A stretch of 64,000 bases of DNA. Source: Pseudolactococcus sp041800635 (lineage in GTDB: Bacteria; Bacillota; Bacilli; Lactobacillales; Streptococcaceae). The stretch lies in contig CP181259.1 of NCBI GenBank assembly GCA_047833645.1, positions 1,302,001-1,366,000 on the forward strand, written 5' to 3'. Shown in pieces: positions 1 through 9,261 of the stretch (the stretch's first letter is position 1; each line of letters starts with the position of its first letter). The position numbers and the translations under genes were made by a program. The notes below the pieces were generated by a model. It was not told where the DNA came from and searched no databases. It saw only the letters and a list, made by a program, of their open reading frames with translations.

Positions 1-720
1 TGTTCCTTCGATAGACTTAAGCACCGCATTACCCGTGAAACCATCCACAACGACGACATCAGCGACACCGCTCATCAAATCACGCGCTTCGACATTACCG
101 ATAAAATTCAGGCTCTTATCAGCTGCAAGCAGGTCGTAAGTCTCTTTTTGCAAGGGGGCACCCTTACTGGCTTCAGAACCGTTGTTCAAAAGGCCGATAC
201 GGGGAGACGTCACGCCTCTGACATTTGAAGCGTAAAAAGACCCCAGAATGGCAAAGTTATAGAGATGGTGTGCGGTATTCTCAGCATTGGCACCGAGGTC
301 CAACATGTCAAATCCTTTACCGTCCAAAGTTGGTAAAGTTGACAGCAAACCAGGTCGATCGACTTGCTTGATGCGGCCAACCGTAAAGATACCACTTGCA
401 AGTAGTGCACCTGTATTGCCCGCAGACACAAGTGCGTCTGCCTCACCATTTTTAACTGCAGTTGCAGCTAGTACCATGCTTGCCGTTTTCTTACGGCGAA
501 TGGCTTTGACTGGATCTGCTTCACCAGAGTCAATCTTCTCAGTCGTGTGGACAATGGTGATGTTGGTTTCATCGCGCAATAAGGGGCGAATCTTCATTTC
601 ATCACCAAATAAAATAAACTCAGTGTCTGGAAATTCGGCTCGCGCCAAAAGACACCCCTCGACAACAGATTTAGGTGCAAAATCGCCACCCATTGCGTCA
701 ATCGCTAATTTCTTTTTCAT
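1..720 (-). CDS. plsX: Phosphate acyltransferase PlsX (3' end beyond window)
   Basis: PlsX converts acyl-ACP plus phosphate to acyl-phosphate, the first step of phosphatidic acid synthesis in most Gram-positives; it acts at the inner face of the membrane with PlsY. The minus-strand reading frame starts at 720 with MKKKLAIDAMGGDFAPK, the typical PlsX N-terminus, and runs in frame for 240 codons to the window edge, including the family segments SAGNTGALLASG and LDLGANAE. About 90-100 C-terminal residues are missing. No Shine-Dalgarno sequence precedes the ATG and a TATAAT box lies only 6 bp upstream, so the mRNA may be leaderless. An IS1202-like element now sits immediately upstream. In related genomes plsX follows recO; here recO is about 11.7 kb away. 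Identification is secure. Confidence 0.95.
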   Translation of the reverse strand, partial: MKKKLAIDAMGGDFAPKSVVEGCLLARAEFPDTEFILFGDEMKIRPLLRDETNITIVHTTEKIDSGEADPVKAIRRKKTASMVLAATAVKNGEADALVSAGNTGALLASGIFTVGRIKQVDRPGLLSTLPTLDGKGFDMLDLGANAENTAHHLYNFAILGSFYASNVRGVTSPRIGLLNNGSEASKGAPLQKETYDLLAADKSLNFIGNVEARDLMSGVADVVVVDGFTGNAVLKSIEGT

Positions 721-726
721 TCTAAC

Positions 727-756
727 ATTATAGCACATAACCGTAACAAGGGTCAA
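727..756 (-). promoter_or_regulatory. Candidate plsX promoter
   Basis: On the minus strand TTGACC (751-756) and TATAAT (727-732) are separated by 18 bp. The -10 hexamer ends 6 bp before the plsX ATG, so initiation at the usual distance would start at or very near the start codon. The first base of the IS1202 target duplication is base 756, so the promoter itself was left intact. Confidence 0.55.
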
Positions 757-781
757 TATACAGCACAGCAACAACATTTTG
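756..781 (+). repeat. Left target-site duplication of the IS1202-like element
   Basis: This 26-bp sequence, beginning ATATACAGCACAGCAACAAC, is repeated exactly at 2359-2384 on the other side of the insertion. IS1202-group elements are known for unusually long (about 24-29 bp) target duplications, which fits. Confidence 0.9.
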
Positions 782-2358
782 TATCATTCGAAAGTGATAA
801 TGTCTTAAGTAGGTCGAAACATAAAATGTCCCAAATGTTAAACTAATATTTATGAAAAGGATATTACTCACTGTGAATGAATTGAAAAAGTATCGTGTCA
901 TCAAGTTAGTGCACGATGGCAAGAAAAAGAAACAACGTGCTAGTGTCGAACTTGGTCTGTCTCTTAGACAAGTCAATCGTCTCCTCAAGGCTTATCAAGA
1001 AAAAGGTAAGCAAGCCTTTGTCCATGGCAATAGAGGGGTGAGACCTAACCACGCCATGTCCCTTGAAACCAAGGAGAAAATTATCAAGCACTACAAAGCC
1101 TATCAAGACCTAGCCCCAAACATCAAACACTTTACTGAAATATTAGCCGAAATCGAGGACATTCATTACTCTGACACAACCATACGCGCAATCATCTATA
1201 GCGATGGCTTACTCTCTCCCAAGTCCCAAAGAAAAACGAGAAGAAGAATCAAAGCACGACGCAAGAAAAAAGCAAGTGAGACACTAGAAACAGCCCTACT
1301 TCCCAAAGCAGATGAAAGATTAGAACTAGTCGAAAAAGCACACCCAAGCAGGCCTAGAAAGAAATACAGAGGTGAGTTACTACAAATAGACGCTAGCTCT
1401 TATCAATGGTTTGGTGGACAAATCACACATCTCCATGTCGCAATAGACGATGCCTCTGGAAACATCGTAGGCGCCTATTTTGATACACAGGAGACACTAA
1501 AGGGTTATTACCATGTCTTGCATCAAATCCTTTCGAAACATGGCATTCCTGTTGCTTTCTTGACAGACAAGCGAACGGTTTTCGAGTATCACAAAAAAGC
1601 GACCCAAAAAATGGAAGACGATACTTTAACACAGTTCGGCTTTGCTTGTCATCAGTTAGGGATTGATATCAAAACGTCGTCTATCCCTCAAGCTAAAGGA
1701 CGAGTAGAGCGCTTAAACGGGACGTTACAATCAAGATTGCCGATTGACCTACAAAGATCCGGGATTACAACGATTGAAGCCGCTAACGACTTTCTAAGCA
1801 AATGGGTGAGACAGTTCAACCGAAAGTTTGGCAATAAAACAAAAGAGACCGTTTTTGAACAGGCCCCTTCAGCTTCTAGGATTAATTTATTTCTAGCTCG
1901 TGTGGCGAAACGTGTCGTTGACAGTGGCCACCACATTCGCTATAACAATTACTTCTACTTACCAATTAAGGGAAATCAAGAAATGTACTTTACTAAAAAA
2001 TCTAAGGCACTTGTGATTGAAGCCTTTGACGGTCATATTTACATCAATATTGAGGACAAGATTTATATCTCAAGAAAGTTACTAGACCATGAAATTTACT
2101 CACAGGAGTTTGATCAAGCGCCAGAAAACAAAAAAGAAAGACCCAAGTATACTCCCCCACAATCTCACCCGTGGAAACTTGCATCTTTCGAAAAATATCT
2201 CAGAAGAATCGGTAAGACGCTTCTGGAATATCAAGCTGAAAAATCAGCCTAACTTCTAACTCAATGATAGCAAAACTGGACTCTAAAAGCAAATTTTGAT
2301 TTAGCAAAATGTAACTCATGTTTCCGCTTTTTTTGGGACATTTTCAATTTCGCTTGAC
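782..2358 (+). mobile_element. IS1202-like insertion sequence (ISNCY group), complete
   Basis: The element is about 1.58 kb and carries a single transposase gene. Its ends form imperfect inverted repeats of about 23 bp: the left end reads TATCATTCGAAAGTGATAAT and the reverse complement of the right end reads TGTCAAGCGAAATTGAAAAT. It is flanked by an exact 26-bp direct repeat. The exact duplication indicates a fairly recent insertion. It landed just upstream of plsX. Confidence 0.9.
852..2252 (+). CDS. IS1202-type DDE transposase
   Basis: This 466-residue protein begins with a helix-turn-helix region (about residues 1-60, with SLRQVNRLLKAYQEKGKQAF). The central RNase H-fold catalytic core is recognisable by GELLQIDAS (first Asp), LHVAIDDASGN, LTDKRTVFEY (second Asp) and PQAKGRVERLNGTLQ (Glu), followed by a basic C-terminal part. 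These blocks match the IS1202/ISNCY family, and length and intactness suggest a functional enzyme. The neighbouring ends and the long target duplication agree with this assignment. Confidence 0.9.
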   Translation: MKRILLTVNELKKYRVIKLVHDGKKKKQRASVELGLSLRQVNRLLKAYQEKGKQAFVHGNRGVRPNHAMSLETKEKIIKHYKAYQDLAPNIKHFTEILAEIEDIHYSDTTIRAIIYSDGLLSPKSQRKTRRRIKARRKKKASETLETALLPKADERLELVEKAHPSRPRKKYRGELLQIDASSYQWFGGQITHLHVAIDDASGNIVGAYFDTQETLKGYYHVLHQILSKHGIPVAFLTDKRTVFEYHKKATQKMEDDTLTQFGFACHQLGIDIKTSSIPQAKGRVERLNGTLQSRLPIDLQRSGITTIEAANDFLSKWVRQFNRKFGNKTKETVFEQAPSASRINLFLARVAKRVVDSGHHIRYNNYFYLPIKGNQEMYFTKKSKALVIEAFDGHIYINIEDKIYISRKLLDHEIYSQEFDQAPENKKERPKYTPPQSHPWKLASFEKYLRRIGKTLLEYQAEKSA

Positions 2359-2384
2359 ATATACAGCACAGCAACAACATTTTG
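2359..2384 (+). repeat. Right target-site duplication of the IS1202-like element
   Basis: Exact 26-bp copy of 756-781. Between here and the hydrolase gene (2385-2503) there is a short open stretch coding for something like LSDKVPDNKAIDLLTEVLDG that ends at 2512. It has no start of its own and I could not assign it; it may be the tail of a lost gene. Confidence 0.9.
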
Positions 2385-2503
2385 GGAAGTTTTTAAAATT
2401 ATCGATATCATTAAATATCGAGGTGTTTTTGTCTGATAAAGTCCCTGATAACAAAGCGATAGACCTTTTGACTGAAGTGCTCGATGGCTTCATTTTTGAA
2501 AAC

Positions 2504-3316
2504 TTAATATAACTCATTCACAATATAGTCGATAATCTTTTCGTTTTCAATGAGATCGCTATGTTGGACATTATCCCCATAAAATACCTTTTCCTGATAG
2601 CTTGTGATGTCATTTTTATAAATCTTTTCACTGGCTAGTGCACTGGTAACGGGGACAACTCCATCGCTACCGCCTTGCTCATCGCCTGCTATTGACACCA
2701 TTGACAAGCTATTAGGAATCGCCTGTTTCTCCTTCACCATATCCGCCAATCTGTCCGTTTCTTTCAAGGCTGCCCTATTAGGATAAGGATTATCCGCTGT
2801 TTCAAGATCATTATAAGGCGTGCCTAGGGTGATGAGTTTTTTCATTTGACTGGTTTGGCTGCTGGTTTCTTCTTCTAAATAGATTGTCCAGGCCAAGCCG
2901 CCATTGGAATGTCCTAATGCATCATAGGCATCAAATTGGTATAAGTCATGCGCCTTATCCAAGGCGATTTGAATCCACTTCGCTTGTTCATCAACAGCTT
3001 CTTCAGAATTATCGTCAAAACTGATGACAATAAAAGGATTAACGGATTTTTTTCTCAAGGATGATGTCCACTTCAAGGCGCCGTTTTTTTGAACCTCTAT
3101 TTTTAGAATATCTCTTGGACCGATTTTTTTCCGCATCCTCTGAATCAAGTCATCAAACCTATCTTTGTCTGAATTGGTCCCTGGAATCAATATGAGCGGT
3201 ATCTGACGCTCATCATTGACTTGTTTGGACTGCCCAGCATCAACAAAAGATAGAAAAAAAGCCACTACCGATACGATAACTAGCCCTGTGATGATCCCTC
3301 GTTTTTTAGTTGTCAT
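2504..3316 (-). CDS. DUF915-type alpha/beta hydrolase, membrane-anchored or secreted
   Basis: This 270-residue protein starts with a basic segment followed by a hydrophobic stretch (residues about 8-24, GIITGLVIVSVVAFFLSFV), a signal peptide or N-terminal anchor, so the enzyme faces the outside. The hydrolase core has the entry motif PLILIPGTN and a nucleophile elbow GHSNGG with the catalytic Ser. A late Asp (GSDGVVPV) and a His (NVQHSDL) complete the likely triad. This pattern is that of the DUF915 lipase/esterase-like proteins common in lactic acid bacteria; the substrate is unknown. A GAGGG ribosome-binding site precedes the ATG. It stands alone and points away from the azoreductase gene. 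Confidence 0.85.
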   Translation of the reverse strand: MTTKKRGIITGLVIVSVVAFFLSFVDAGQSKQVNDERQIPLILIPGTNSDKDRFDDLIQRMRKKIGPRDILKIEVQKNGALKWTSSLRKKSVNPFIVISFDDNSEEAVDEQAKWIQIALDKAHDLYQFDAYDALGHSNGGLAWTIYLEEETSSQTSQMKKLITLGTPYNDLETADNPYPNRAALKETDRLADMVKEKQAIPNSLSMVSIAGDEQGGSDGVVPVTSALASEKIYKNDITSYQEKVFYGDNVQHSDLIENEKIIDYIVNELY

Positions 3317-3535
3317 GTCAATACCCTCGGTTCATTGCGAAATAACGCTAATATAAGAATAGCACTTCTGTCATAAAAATACCATCATCGCGCTCATCGT
3401 CACTTTTGGGTGATACGACACCTGTCAATGGCAAGTTTGTAACAAAATTTACAAGCGTAAACAAAGCATTTTTAGCGATTTTTTTATAAAATAGTGAGGT
3501 AATTAAAAATATTTAGAAATTATGAGGTCTTCCCA

Positions 3536-4156
3536 TTGTCAAATACTCTTGTTATTAAAGGGCATCCCCTTACATCTGAAACATCTTTCTCACTTAAAGC
3601 ATTAGATCAATTCCTGTCTACTTATGAAGCAGCAAACCCATCTGATACAGTCACTGTGCTTGATGTCTTCGCTGACAATGTCCCAGAAATTGATGCTGAT
3701 ATCGCTTCAGCTTTCAACGCCTTGGGTGCTGGTACTGAATTTGGTGACCTTAGTGCTGACCAACAAGCTAAAGTGGGTCGTTTTGGTGCATTAACTGACC
3801 AATTCCTCGCTGCTGATAAAATTGTCATTGCTAACCCACTTTGGAACTTGAGCATGCCAACACGCCTTAAAGCATGGATTGACACAATCAATGTTGCGGG
3901 TAAAACTTTCAAATACACTGCTGAAGGCCCTGTCGGTCTTGCTGGCGGTAAAAAAGTGCTCCACATCCAAGCCAATGGTGGTGCCTACAATGGGAACGAT
4001 GCGTCTTCTCAATACCTTAACAGCATTTTAAACTTCATCGGTATTGATGACATTACCTCTGTTTACATCGAAGGTCATGCCTACGAACCTGAGCGCGCTA
4101 ACGAAATCTTGGCTGCTGCTTTGGCTGAAGTTGACGGTATTGCCAAAACATTCTAA
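3536..4156 (+). CDS. azoR: FMN-dependent NADH-azoreductase
   Basis: The protein (206 residues) has a flavodoxin-like fold: an N-terminal phosphate-binding segment (VIKGHPLTSETSFS), the central NPLWNLSMPTRLKAWIDTINVAGKTFKYT block typical in part of AzoR, and the C-terminal HIQANGGAY and GIDDITSVYIEGHAYEPE segments. The family reduces azo compounds and quinones using NADH with FMN as cofactor, in the cytoplasm. Translation appears to start at a TTG codon behind a GAGG ribosome-binding site, since no in-frame ATG lies nearby and the family N-terminus fits this start. The gene is monocistronic and ends in a strong terminator. Confidence 0.88.
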   Translation: MSNTLVIKGHPLTSETSFSLKALDQFLSTYEAANPSDTVTVLDVFADNVPEIDADIASAFNALGAGTEFGDLSADQQAKVGRFGALTDQFLAADKIVIANPLWNLSMPTRLKAWIDTINVAGKTFKYTAEGPVGLAGGKKVLHIQANGGAYNGNDASSQYLNSILNFIGIDDITSVYIEGHAYEPERANEILAAALAEVDGIAKTF

Positions 4157-4191
4157 GTCTTGAACATCAGTCCTATTTATTAATCAAAATG

Positions 4192-4226
4192 AAAAGACGC
4201 CTCATCTAAATCGAGGCGTCTTTTTT
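4192..4226 (+). terminator. Rho-independent terminator after azoreductase
   Basis: The stem AAAGACGCCTC pairs with GAGGCGTCTTT around an 8-nt loop and is followed by a T-run. The A-rich other side means it may also serve the converging gene on the minus strand. Confidence 0.85.
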
Positions 4227-4266
4227 GATTTGATACTGATACACCTTCAAAATACGAGAAGTCGAC

Positions 4267-6075
4267 TCATATCAAACTTGAAATATAAGTTGCTGTATCT
4301 AGCGGATTGCTGATTGGGAAAAAGTGACCATCATTTAATTTGATAAGGTGGTCATAATCTGTAGGTTGTGAATAACTTTTATCTTGTGTGCCCCATAAAA
4401 CGTCATAAGCCTGATGTTCCGAGAGATTAAGATCCATGCCCCTTAATACTTGATTTAAACGTAAGGTCGTATTTAAGATTCTAGGTGATTTAAAACTCGC
4501 TTTGACCCGTTTTAAATAGCCATCAGCATTTGCTGCGTTGGGCAACAGGAGACCATTGTGATTAAAGTAATGTGCTAATTGTTTATCTGATGCTTGTTTT
4601 AGCATTAATTTACTTAACCAAGGATACGGTTCTTTAACGATTTTTTTGAAAGGTGGCTGTAAAAGAATGAGCTTGTCACTTTCTAGCAAATCATGCCGAT
4701 TTGAGGCCGCCATGAGTAAGGCTGCGCCAAAAGAATGGCCGATAAAAATGGTACCCTCAGGCGTTGCCTTTTTGATCGATGCAATCAAATCCAGATAGGG
4801 CGTTAAGCTCTCTTTTGATTTAACAAAAGGTGACCTTCCAAAACCTGGCAAATCAGGTATGATAATCTCTCTAGCCGCTTGTTTGTTTAAAGCTAAACCT
4901 AGCTCAAACAAATCCGTGCCATCACTAAATAGCCCATGAATCAACACAAGCGGTTTCCCTTTCCCATCTAAGCGGTAAACGGTTGCCCCCTGTAGACTTG
5001 TTCTAGTGTAAGGGGCGATGCCTGCCTCACCATAAGTTAAACGAAAATCGATATCTGCAATCGCAAGGGGAACGTTTGAAGCAGATAGTTTGCTTACCAA
5101 TTGAGGTTCAAAATCATTTTTCGTCAATTGATTATCAAAGGTTCTAGCCGTCAAAAAGTTTAAACTACTTTTAGGAATCCCTGTAAGTTGACTGCCACCA
5201 AAGGTCATCACAAATTTTAATAAACCAAACGGAACAGTCAAACGCGGTGTCTTGAGATGCAGACTTTCAGAAATTGTCGTCATTAAATCTGAAATGTCAG
5301 GATCTGAAGCTTTATCAGCAACAAGCGTATAGGTCATTTTTTCTCGTGTCTCGTTAAATAGCGTTTGCACGATAAACTCTGCCATGATATTTTTATTAAT
5401 CAAAGGCAGTCGATAGGCTTTGCCCCCAGGGATAACGGGTAAAGTACCACCTCTAATGATTTTTATAAATAAACCAAAACCACCTAATTGTGCCGTATCC
5501 CCAGTCTGATCATCCCCAATAACGGTTGGGGGATTAATGACCGCTAAAGGGATCTGATTTTTCTTAGCTTCTTGTCGGATATAAATATCCGATAAAAACT
5601 TCATTTGCTCATAGGGCGGTGTCCCCATTAAAGCGGGATGACCTTCGTTAAAAACATCCGTATTTTCCCATACAGAAGTCTCATCATTAAATGGACTCAT
5701 GTAACCCGCGACATGGATTAACTTTTTCAACCCCTTCTGATTCTGAATCTCTTTAGCTAAATCCATGACATAGCGACTGCCTTCTAAAAAGGCTTTTTTA
5801 GCCAATGTTTCTGATAAGGTAATATCCATTGGCCCGCCACAATGGAGGATCAGATCACAATTCAAAACGATTGCCTTATCTGTCTCACTCAATCCAAGAT
5901 TCGCTTGCGTTAAATCACCTGTCACTAAGGTGATCTTCTAAGGCGCTAAGGCTTGCAAGTCTGCTGCTCTTGATTGGTCTCTCACCAACAAGGTTAAGGA
6001 AATATCCTTCAAGACGAGCTGTTTCACAACTTCTCTGCCAATAAAGCCTGTGGCACCAATGATTAATAGGTTCAC
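4267..6075 (-). pseudogene. NAD(P)-binding epimerase/alpha-beta hydrolase fusion, broken by an amber codon
   Basis: Read from a GTG start at 6075 (preceded by AAAAGGAGA), the frame encodes a Rossmann entry LLIIGATGFIGREVV, then meets an in-frame TAG at 5938-5940 after 45 codons. It continues open to 4267, 603 codons in total. The first half resembles NmrA/epimerase-type SDR proteins (ILHCGGPMD, VINPPTVIGDD); the second half is an alpha/beta hydrolase with LVLIHGLFSDG and nucleophile elbow GHSFGAA. Fusion of the two domains in one chain is seen in some lactic acid bacteria. A single base change explains the stop; alternatives are readthrough or an internal start giving a truncated protein. Confidence 0.8.
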
Positions 6076-6087
6076 TTCATTCTCCTT

Positions 6088-6888
6088 TTAGAACTGACGC
6101 TTTTCCAAATAAGTCATGACAGATTGATCCTTGTGGTGACCGATGATGTCGTCTGCGATGGCTTTGATCGGCTCACGTGCATTGTCTACAGCAACCGCCC
6201 TGCCCGCATAGTTCAACATTTCTAAGTCATTCAGATTATCGCCAAATGCGACAATTTCCGATGGGCTGATGTCAAATTTTTCAGCGAGATGAGACAAGCC
6301 TGTGGCTTTACTGATGCCTTCTGGCATAATATCGATTGATTCAAACCCTGTGGTGACTGCCCGAACCCCTGCCGCTTGTTGATTGACCCAAGCTTCACCT
6401 TCCAGTACACGCTCAGATGTAAAACTGACGGTGAGTTTGAGAATGTCATCCACAACTTCCGAAAAATCAGAAACTGCTTGCACCTTTTCATAGTAAAAGT
6501 TAGCTTTTTTCTTGTAATAGTCGCTTGTTGTCTCTAAAATATAAGACCCATTGGCCCCGCTCAATAAAACAGAGTCATCCTGGATATAGTCAGACTTTCT
6601 GACGATATCAGCAATCTCCAAGACTTTATCAAAAGGCATTTTTTCTTCAAATAAAATATCATCACGATATTTGACGATCCCACCGTTTTCTGCGACAAAA
6701 ATCATGCGGTCAGAAAAATCAGCAAACATCGCTTCCAAAGCCAAAAGTTGTCGGCCTGATGCCGCCACAAATAGTATATTATTTTGTTCTAGTTTTGTTA
6801 AAAGCGCATCAAAGCGTTCTCGATCATAGGCGCCATTGCCATCTAAGAAAGTGCCATCCATATCTGTTGCGATTAGTTTAATAGTCAT
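6088..6888 (-). CDS. Cof-type HAD-IIB phosphatase
   Basis: The 266-residue protein opens with TDMDGTFLDGNG (the nucleophile Asp in DxDGT), has the Ser/Thr motif AASGR, a type IIB cap domain, and the C-terminal acid motif FGDNLNDLEML. These cytoplasmic enzymes dephosphorylate sugar phosphates, pyridoxal phosphate or flavin precursors; the substrate cannot be told from sequence. It lies just upstream of, and possibly in one transcript with, the broken epimerase/hydrolase gene (12-bp gap). Confidence 0.9.
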   Translation of the reverse strand: MTIKLIATDMDGTFLDGNGAYDRERFDALLTKLEQNNILFVAASGRQLLALEAMFADFSDRMIFVAENGGIVKYRDDILFEEKMPFDKVLEIADIVRKSDYIQDDSVLLSGANGSYILETTSDYYKKKANFYYEKVQAVSDFSEVVDDILKLTVSFTSERVLEGEAWVNQQAAGVRAVTTGFESIDIMPEGISKATGLSHLAEKFDISPSEIVAFGDNLNDLEMLNYAGRAVAVDNAREPIKAIADDIIGHHKDQSVMTYLEKRQF

Positions 6889-6941
6889 GGTTTTATTATA
6901 ACAGAAAAAGCCGTATCCCTACGACTTTAAATAACAAGAGT

Positions 6942-8564
6942 TTAGTCAGCCCAAAGCGCTTTAACTTTTGCTTGGACTTCATCATTTTCAAGGAACTCAT
7001 CATAAGTTTCACCAATTCGATCAATCACACCGTTTTTAGAGATCACGATGATGTGGTTGGCAATGGTTTGGATGAATTCATGGTCATGACTGGCAAAGAG
7101 TAAACTGCCTTTGTAGTTAGTCAAACCTTCATTGAGTGATGAAATTGATTCCAAGTCCAAGTGATTGGTTGGGTCATCTAAAACAAGCACGTTTGATTTC
7201 AAGAGCATGAGTTTGCTTAGCATCACACGGACTTTTTCACCACCGGAGAGGACGTTAACAGACTTGTTAACTTCTTCACCAGAGAACAACATCCGACCTA
7301 AGAAACCACGAAGGAAAGTATTGTCGTCTTCTTCTTTGCTGGCAAATTGACGGAGCCAATCAAGAATAGTTTCGCCACCTGCAAAGTCGCGTGAATTGTC
7401 TTTTGGTAAGTAAGCTTGGCTTGTTGTCACGCCCCACTTCACCTCACCAGTGTACTCGATATCGCCCATGATGGCACGGATCAATGCTGTCGTTTGAATA
7501 TCGTTTTGACCGATGAAGGCTGTTTTATCTCCTGGATTAAGGATGAAGCTGATCTTATCCAAGATCACTTCGCCATCAATTTTGACAGAGAGATTGTCAA
7601 CTTTTAGCAAGTCATTTCCGATTTCCCGGTCAGGCTTAAAGTTGATGAAAGGATATTTACGAGAAGAAGGCACAATCTCGTCCAACTCGATTTTATCCAA
7701 CATTTTTTTACGAGATGTCGCTTGCTTAGATTTAGACGCATTGGCAGAGAAACGCGCGATAAAGTCTTGCAATTCTTTGATTTTTTCTTCTGATTTACGG
7801 TTGGCATCACCTTGCAATTTAAGGGCAAGTTCTGATGATTCTTTCCAGAAATCATAGTTACCAACAAAGAGTTTGATTTTACCAAAGTCCAAATCGGCCA
7901 TGTGCGTACATACTTTATTCAAGAAGTGACGGTCATGGGAGACAACGATGACTGTATTTTCGAAGTTAATCAAAAATTCTTCTAACCAGTTAATCGACTG
8001 GATGTCCAGACCATTGGTTGGCTCGTCAAGAAGGAGAACGTCTGGTTTCCCAAACAAGGCTTGCGCTAGGAGAACTTTGACTTTTTCACCATTGGTCAAT
8101 TCTGACATGTTTTGCATGTGCAAAGCATCAGGAATTCCAAGGTTTTGCAACAATTGCGCTGCATCAGATTCTGCTTCCCAGCCACCAAGCTCAGCAAATT
8201 CACCTTCGAGTTCAGCTGAACGCATGCCGTCTTCATCTGTGAAGTCTTCCTTCATGTAGATGGCATCTTTTTCAACTTTAACGTCATAGAGGCGTTGATG
8301 CCCCATCAAAACAACGTCCAAAACAGGGATGTCTTCATAGTCAAAGTGGTTCTGACGTAGAATACTCATCCGCTCATCTGGTCCCATCGACGTGTGGCCT
8401 GTGCTTGGCTCAATATCGCCTGCTAAAATTTTCAGGAAAGTTGATTTTCCTGCACCATTGGCCCCGATTAAACCGTAACAGTTGCCTGGTAAAAATTTAA
8501 TATTCACTTCATCAAACAGTTTACGGTCTGAAAACTGCAAACTAATATCGCTTACTTGTAGCAT
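6942..8564 (-). CDS. ABC-F family ATPase (YkpA/YbiT-like)
   Basis: This 540-residue protein has two ABC nucleotide-binding domains and no membrane segment, the hallmark of ABC-F factors, which act on ribosomes. NBD1 has Walker A GANGAGKST, signature LTNGEKVKVLLAQAL and Walker B DVLLLDEPTNGLD. A charged linker follows (around residues 245-300, rich in Lys and Glu). NBD2 has a degenerate Walker A (GQNDIQTTAL, lacking the GKT), signature LSGGEKVRVML and VLVLDDPTNHLD. The degenerate second Walker A is also seen in the YkpA/YbiT group. Role inferred: a translation factor rather than a drug-resistance pump. Monocistronic. Confidence 0.88.
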   Translation of the reverse strand: MLQVSDISLQFSDRKLFDEVNIKFLPGNCYGLIGANGAGKSTFLKILAGDIEPSTGHTSMGPDERMSILRQNHFDYEDIPVLDVVLMGHQRLYDVKVEKDAIYMKEDFTDEDGMRSAELEGEFAELGGWEAESDAAQLLQNLGIPDALHMQNMSELTNGEKVKVLLAQALFGKPDVLLLDEPTNGLDIQSINWLEEFLINFENTVIVVSHDRHFLNKVCTHMADLDFGKIKLFVGNYDFWKESSELALKLQGDANRKSEEKIKELQDFIARFSANASKSKQATSRKKMLDKIELDEIVPSSRKYPFINFKPDREIGNDLLKVDNLSVKIDGEVILDKISFILNPGDKTAFIGQNDIQTTALIRAIMGDIEYTGEVKWGVTTSQAYLPKDNSRDFAGGETILDWLRQFASKEEDDNTFLRGFLGRMLFSGEEVNKSVNVLSGGEKVRVMLSKLMLLKSNVLVLDDPTNHLDLESISSLNEGLTNYKGSLLFASHDHEFIQTIANHIIVISKNGVIDRIGETYDEFLENDEVQAKVKALWAD

Positions 8565-8861
8565 TTTTGTCCTCTTATCTTCAATTTACGTGTTATTTCT
8601 ATTCTAGCATTTTTACAAGGAAATAAAAAGCCTGCGAATTAGTGAAAAGTAGATTGTTTTTGTCAAGTATGGCATGACGTACCATATCTCAAACATTCTT
8701 GCTTCTTGTAAGTCAAAACTTTTAGCAATTTTGGGGCAGAGCTAGTTTTTTCTATAAACATAGAAATCAAACTTATTTCCCATGTCATTCGTGGCATATT
8801 TCTGGTCGTATATGACATTTTGTTTTTTGTGTGATAAAATTACGCTATACTAGACATATAA

Positions 8862-8987
8862 ACAAATGAATTACAACAAGTTGGCCAACTTGTAAACTGG
8901 GGACATACTGCTATTGGACATAGACTGTTTAATGGCATTGCAGATGGAATTGGCGGAATAGCTAATCTGGGTGCATATAAGGAATAA
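8862..8987 (+). pseudogene. Remnant of a class II bacteriocin-like peptide gene
   Basis: An open frame of 41 codons with no start codon encodes a peptide ending GHRLFNGIADGIGGIANLG plus five residues. The glycine-spaced amphipathic segment (GxxDGIGGI) resembles the C-terminal parts of non-lantibiotic bacteriocins. A stop lies directly upstream, so the leader is missing or shifted out of frame. A TATACT -10-like box (about 8846-8851) lies just before it. The 297 bp further upstream (8565-8861) carry no gene that I recognise. It is followed after 15 bp by a small membrane-protein gene. Confidence 0.45.
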
Positions 8988-9002
8988 AGGATAGAAAATA
9001 TT

Positions 9003-9179
9003 ATGTACACGAATTTACCGATTGGAACTAAAGACGCTATACTAGCGATTTGTCTTTTTATAATATTAGGACTCACTGTATTTTGCAAGTGGACTTGGTG
9101 GGAATGCTGCATTACTTTAATTGTAGTATGTCTAGCCTATTTTGCAGGAGAAATGAAACAAGTTAAAAGATTGGAATAA
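9003..9179 (+). CDS. Small two-helix membrane protein, possible bacteriocin immunity protein
   Basis: A 58-residue protein beginning MYTNLPIGTKDAILAICLFI. Two hydrophobic segments (residues about 13-28 and 33-48) are separated by KWTWWE, with a short basic tail. Its size, topology and place directly behind a bacteriocin-like remnant fit a bacteriocin immunity peptide, but I see no family-specific motif. The upstream AAGGATAG provides a ribosome-binding site. It ends 48 bp before the trpS promoter. Confidence 0.5.
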   Translation: MYTNLPIGTKDAILAICLFIILGLTVFCKWTWWECCITLIVVCLAYFAGEMKQVKRLE

Positions 9180-9227
9180 TATTTATATGCTGCGAATGTT
9201 TAAAAATCTCCACGCTCTTTTAACACC

Positions 9228-9256
9228 TTGACATTCCCTTAGAATAATCGTAAAAT
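9228..9256 (+). promoter_or_regulatory. trpS promoter
   Basis: TTGACA (9228-9233), a 17-bp spacer, and TAAAAT (9251-9256), near-consensus for the housekeeping sigma factor, directly ahead of the T-box leader. Confidence 0.85.
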
Positions 9257-9261
9257 AAAAC

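Noticed and set aside
287..733. 148-codon open frame on the plus strand opposite plsX
   Set aside because: It is the antisense shadow of plsX, whose minus-strand sequence matches the family throughout; no ribosome-binding site.
2318..2512. 64-codon plus-strand frame after the IS1202-like element
   Set aside because: It starts inside the IS right end, runs through the target duplication and has no recognisable domain; at most the tail of a lost gene.
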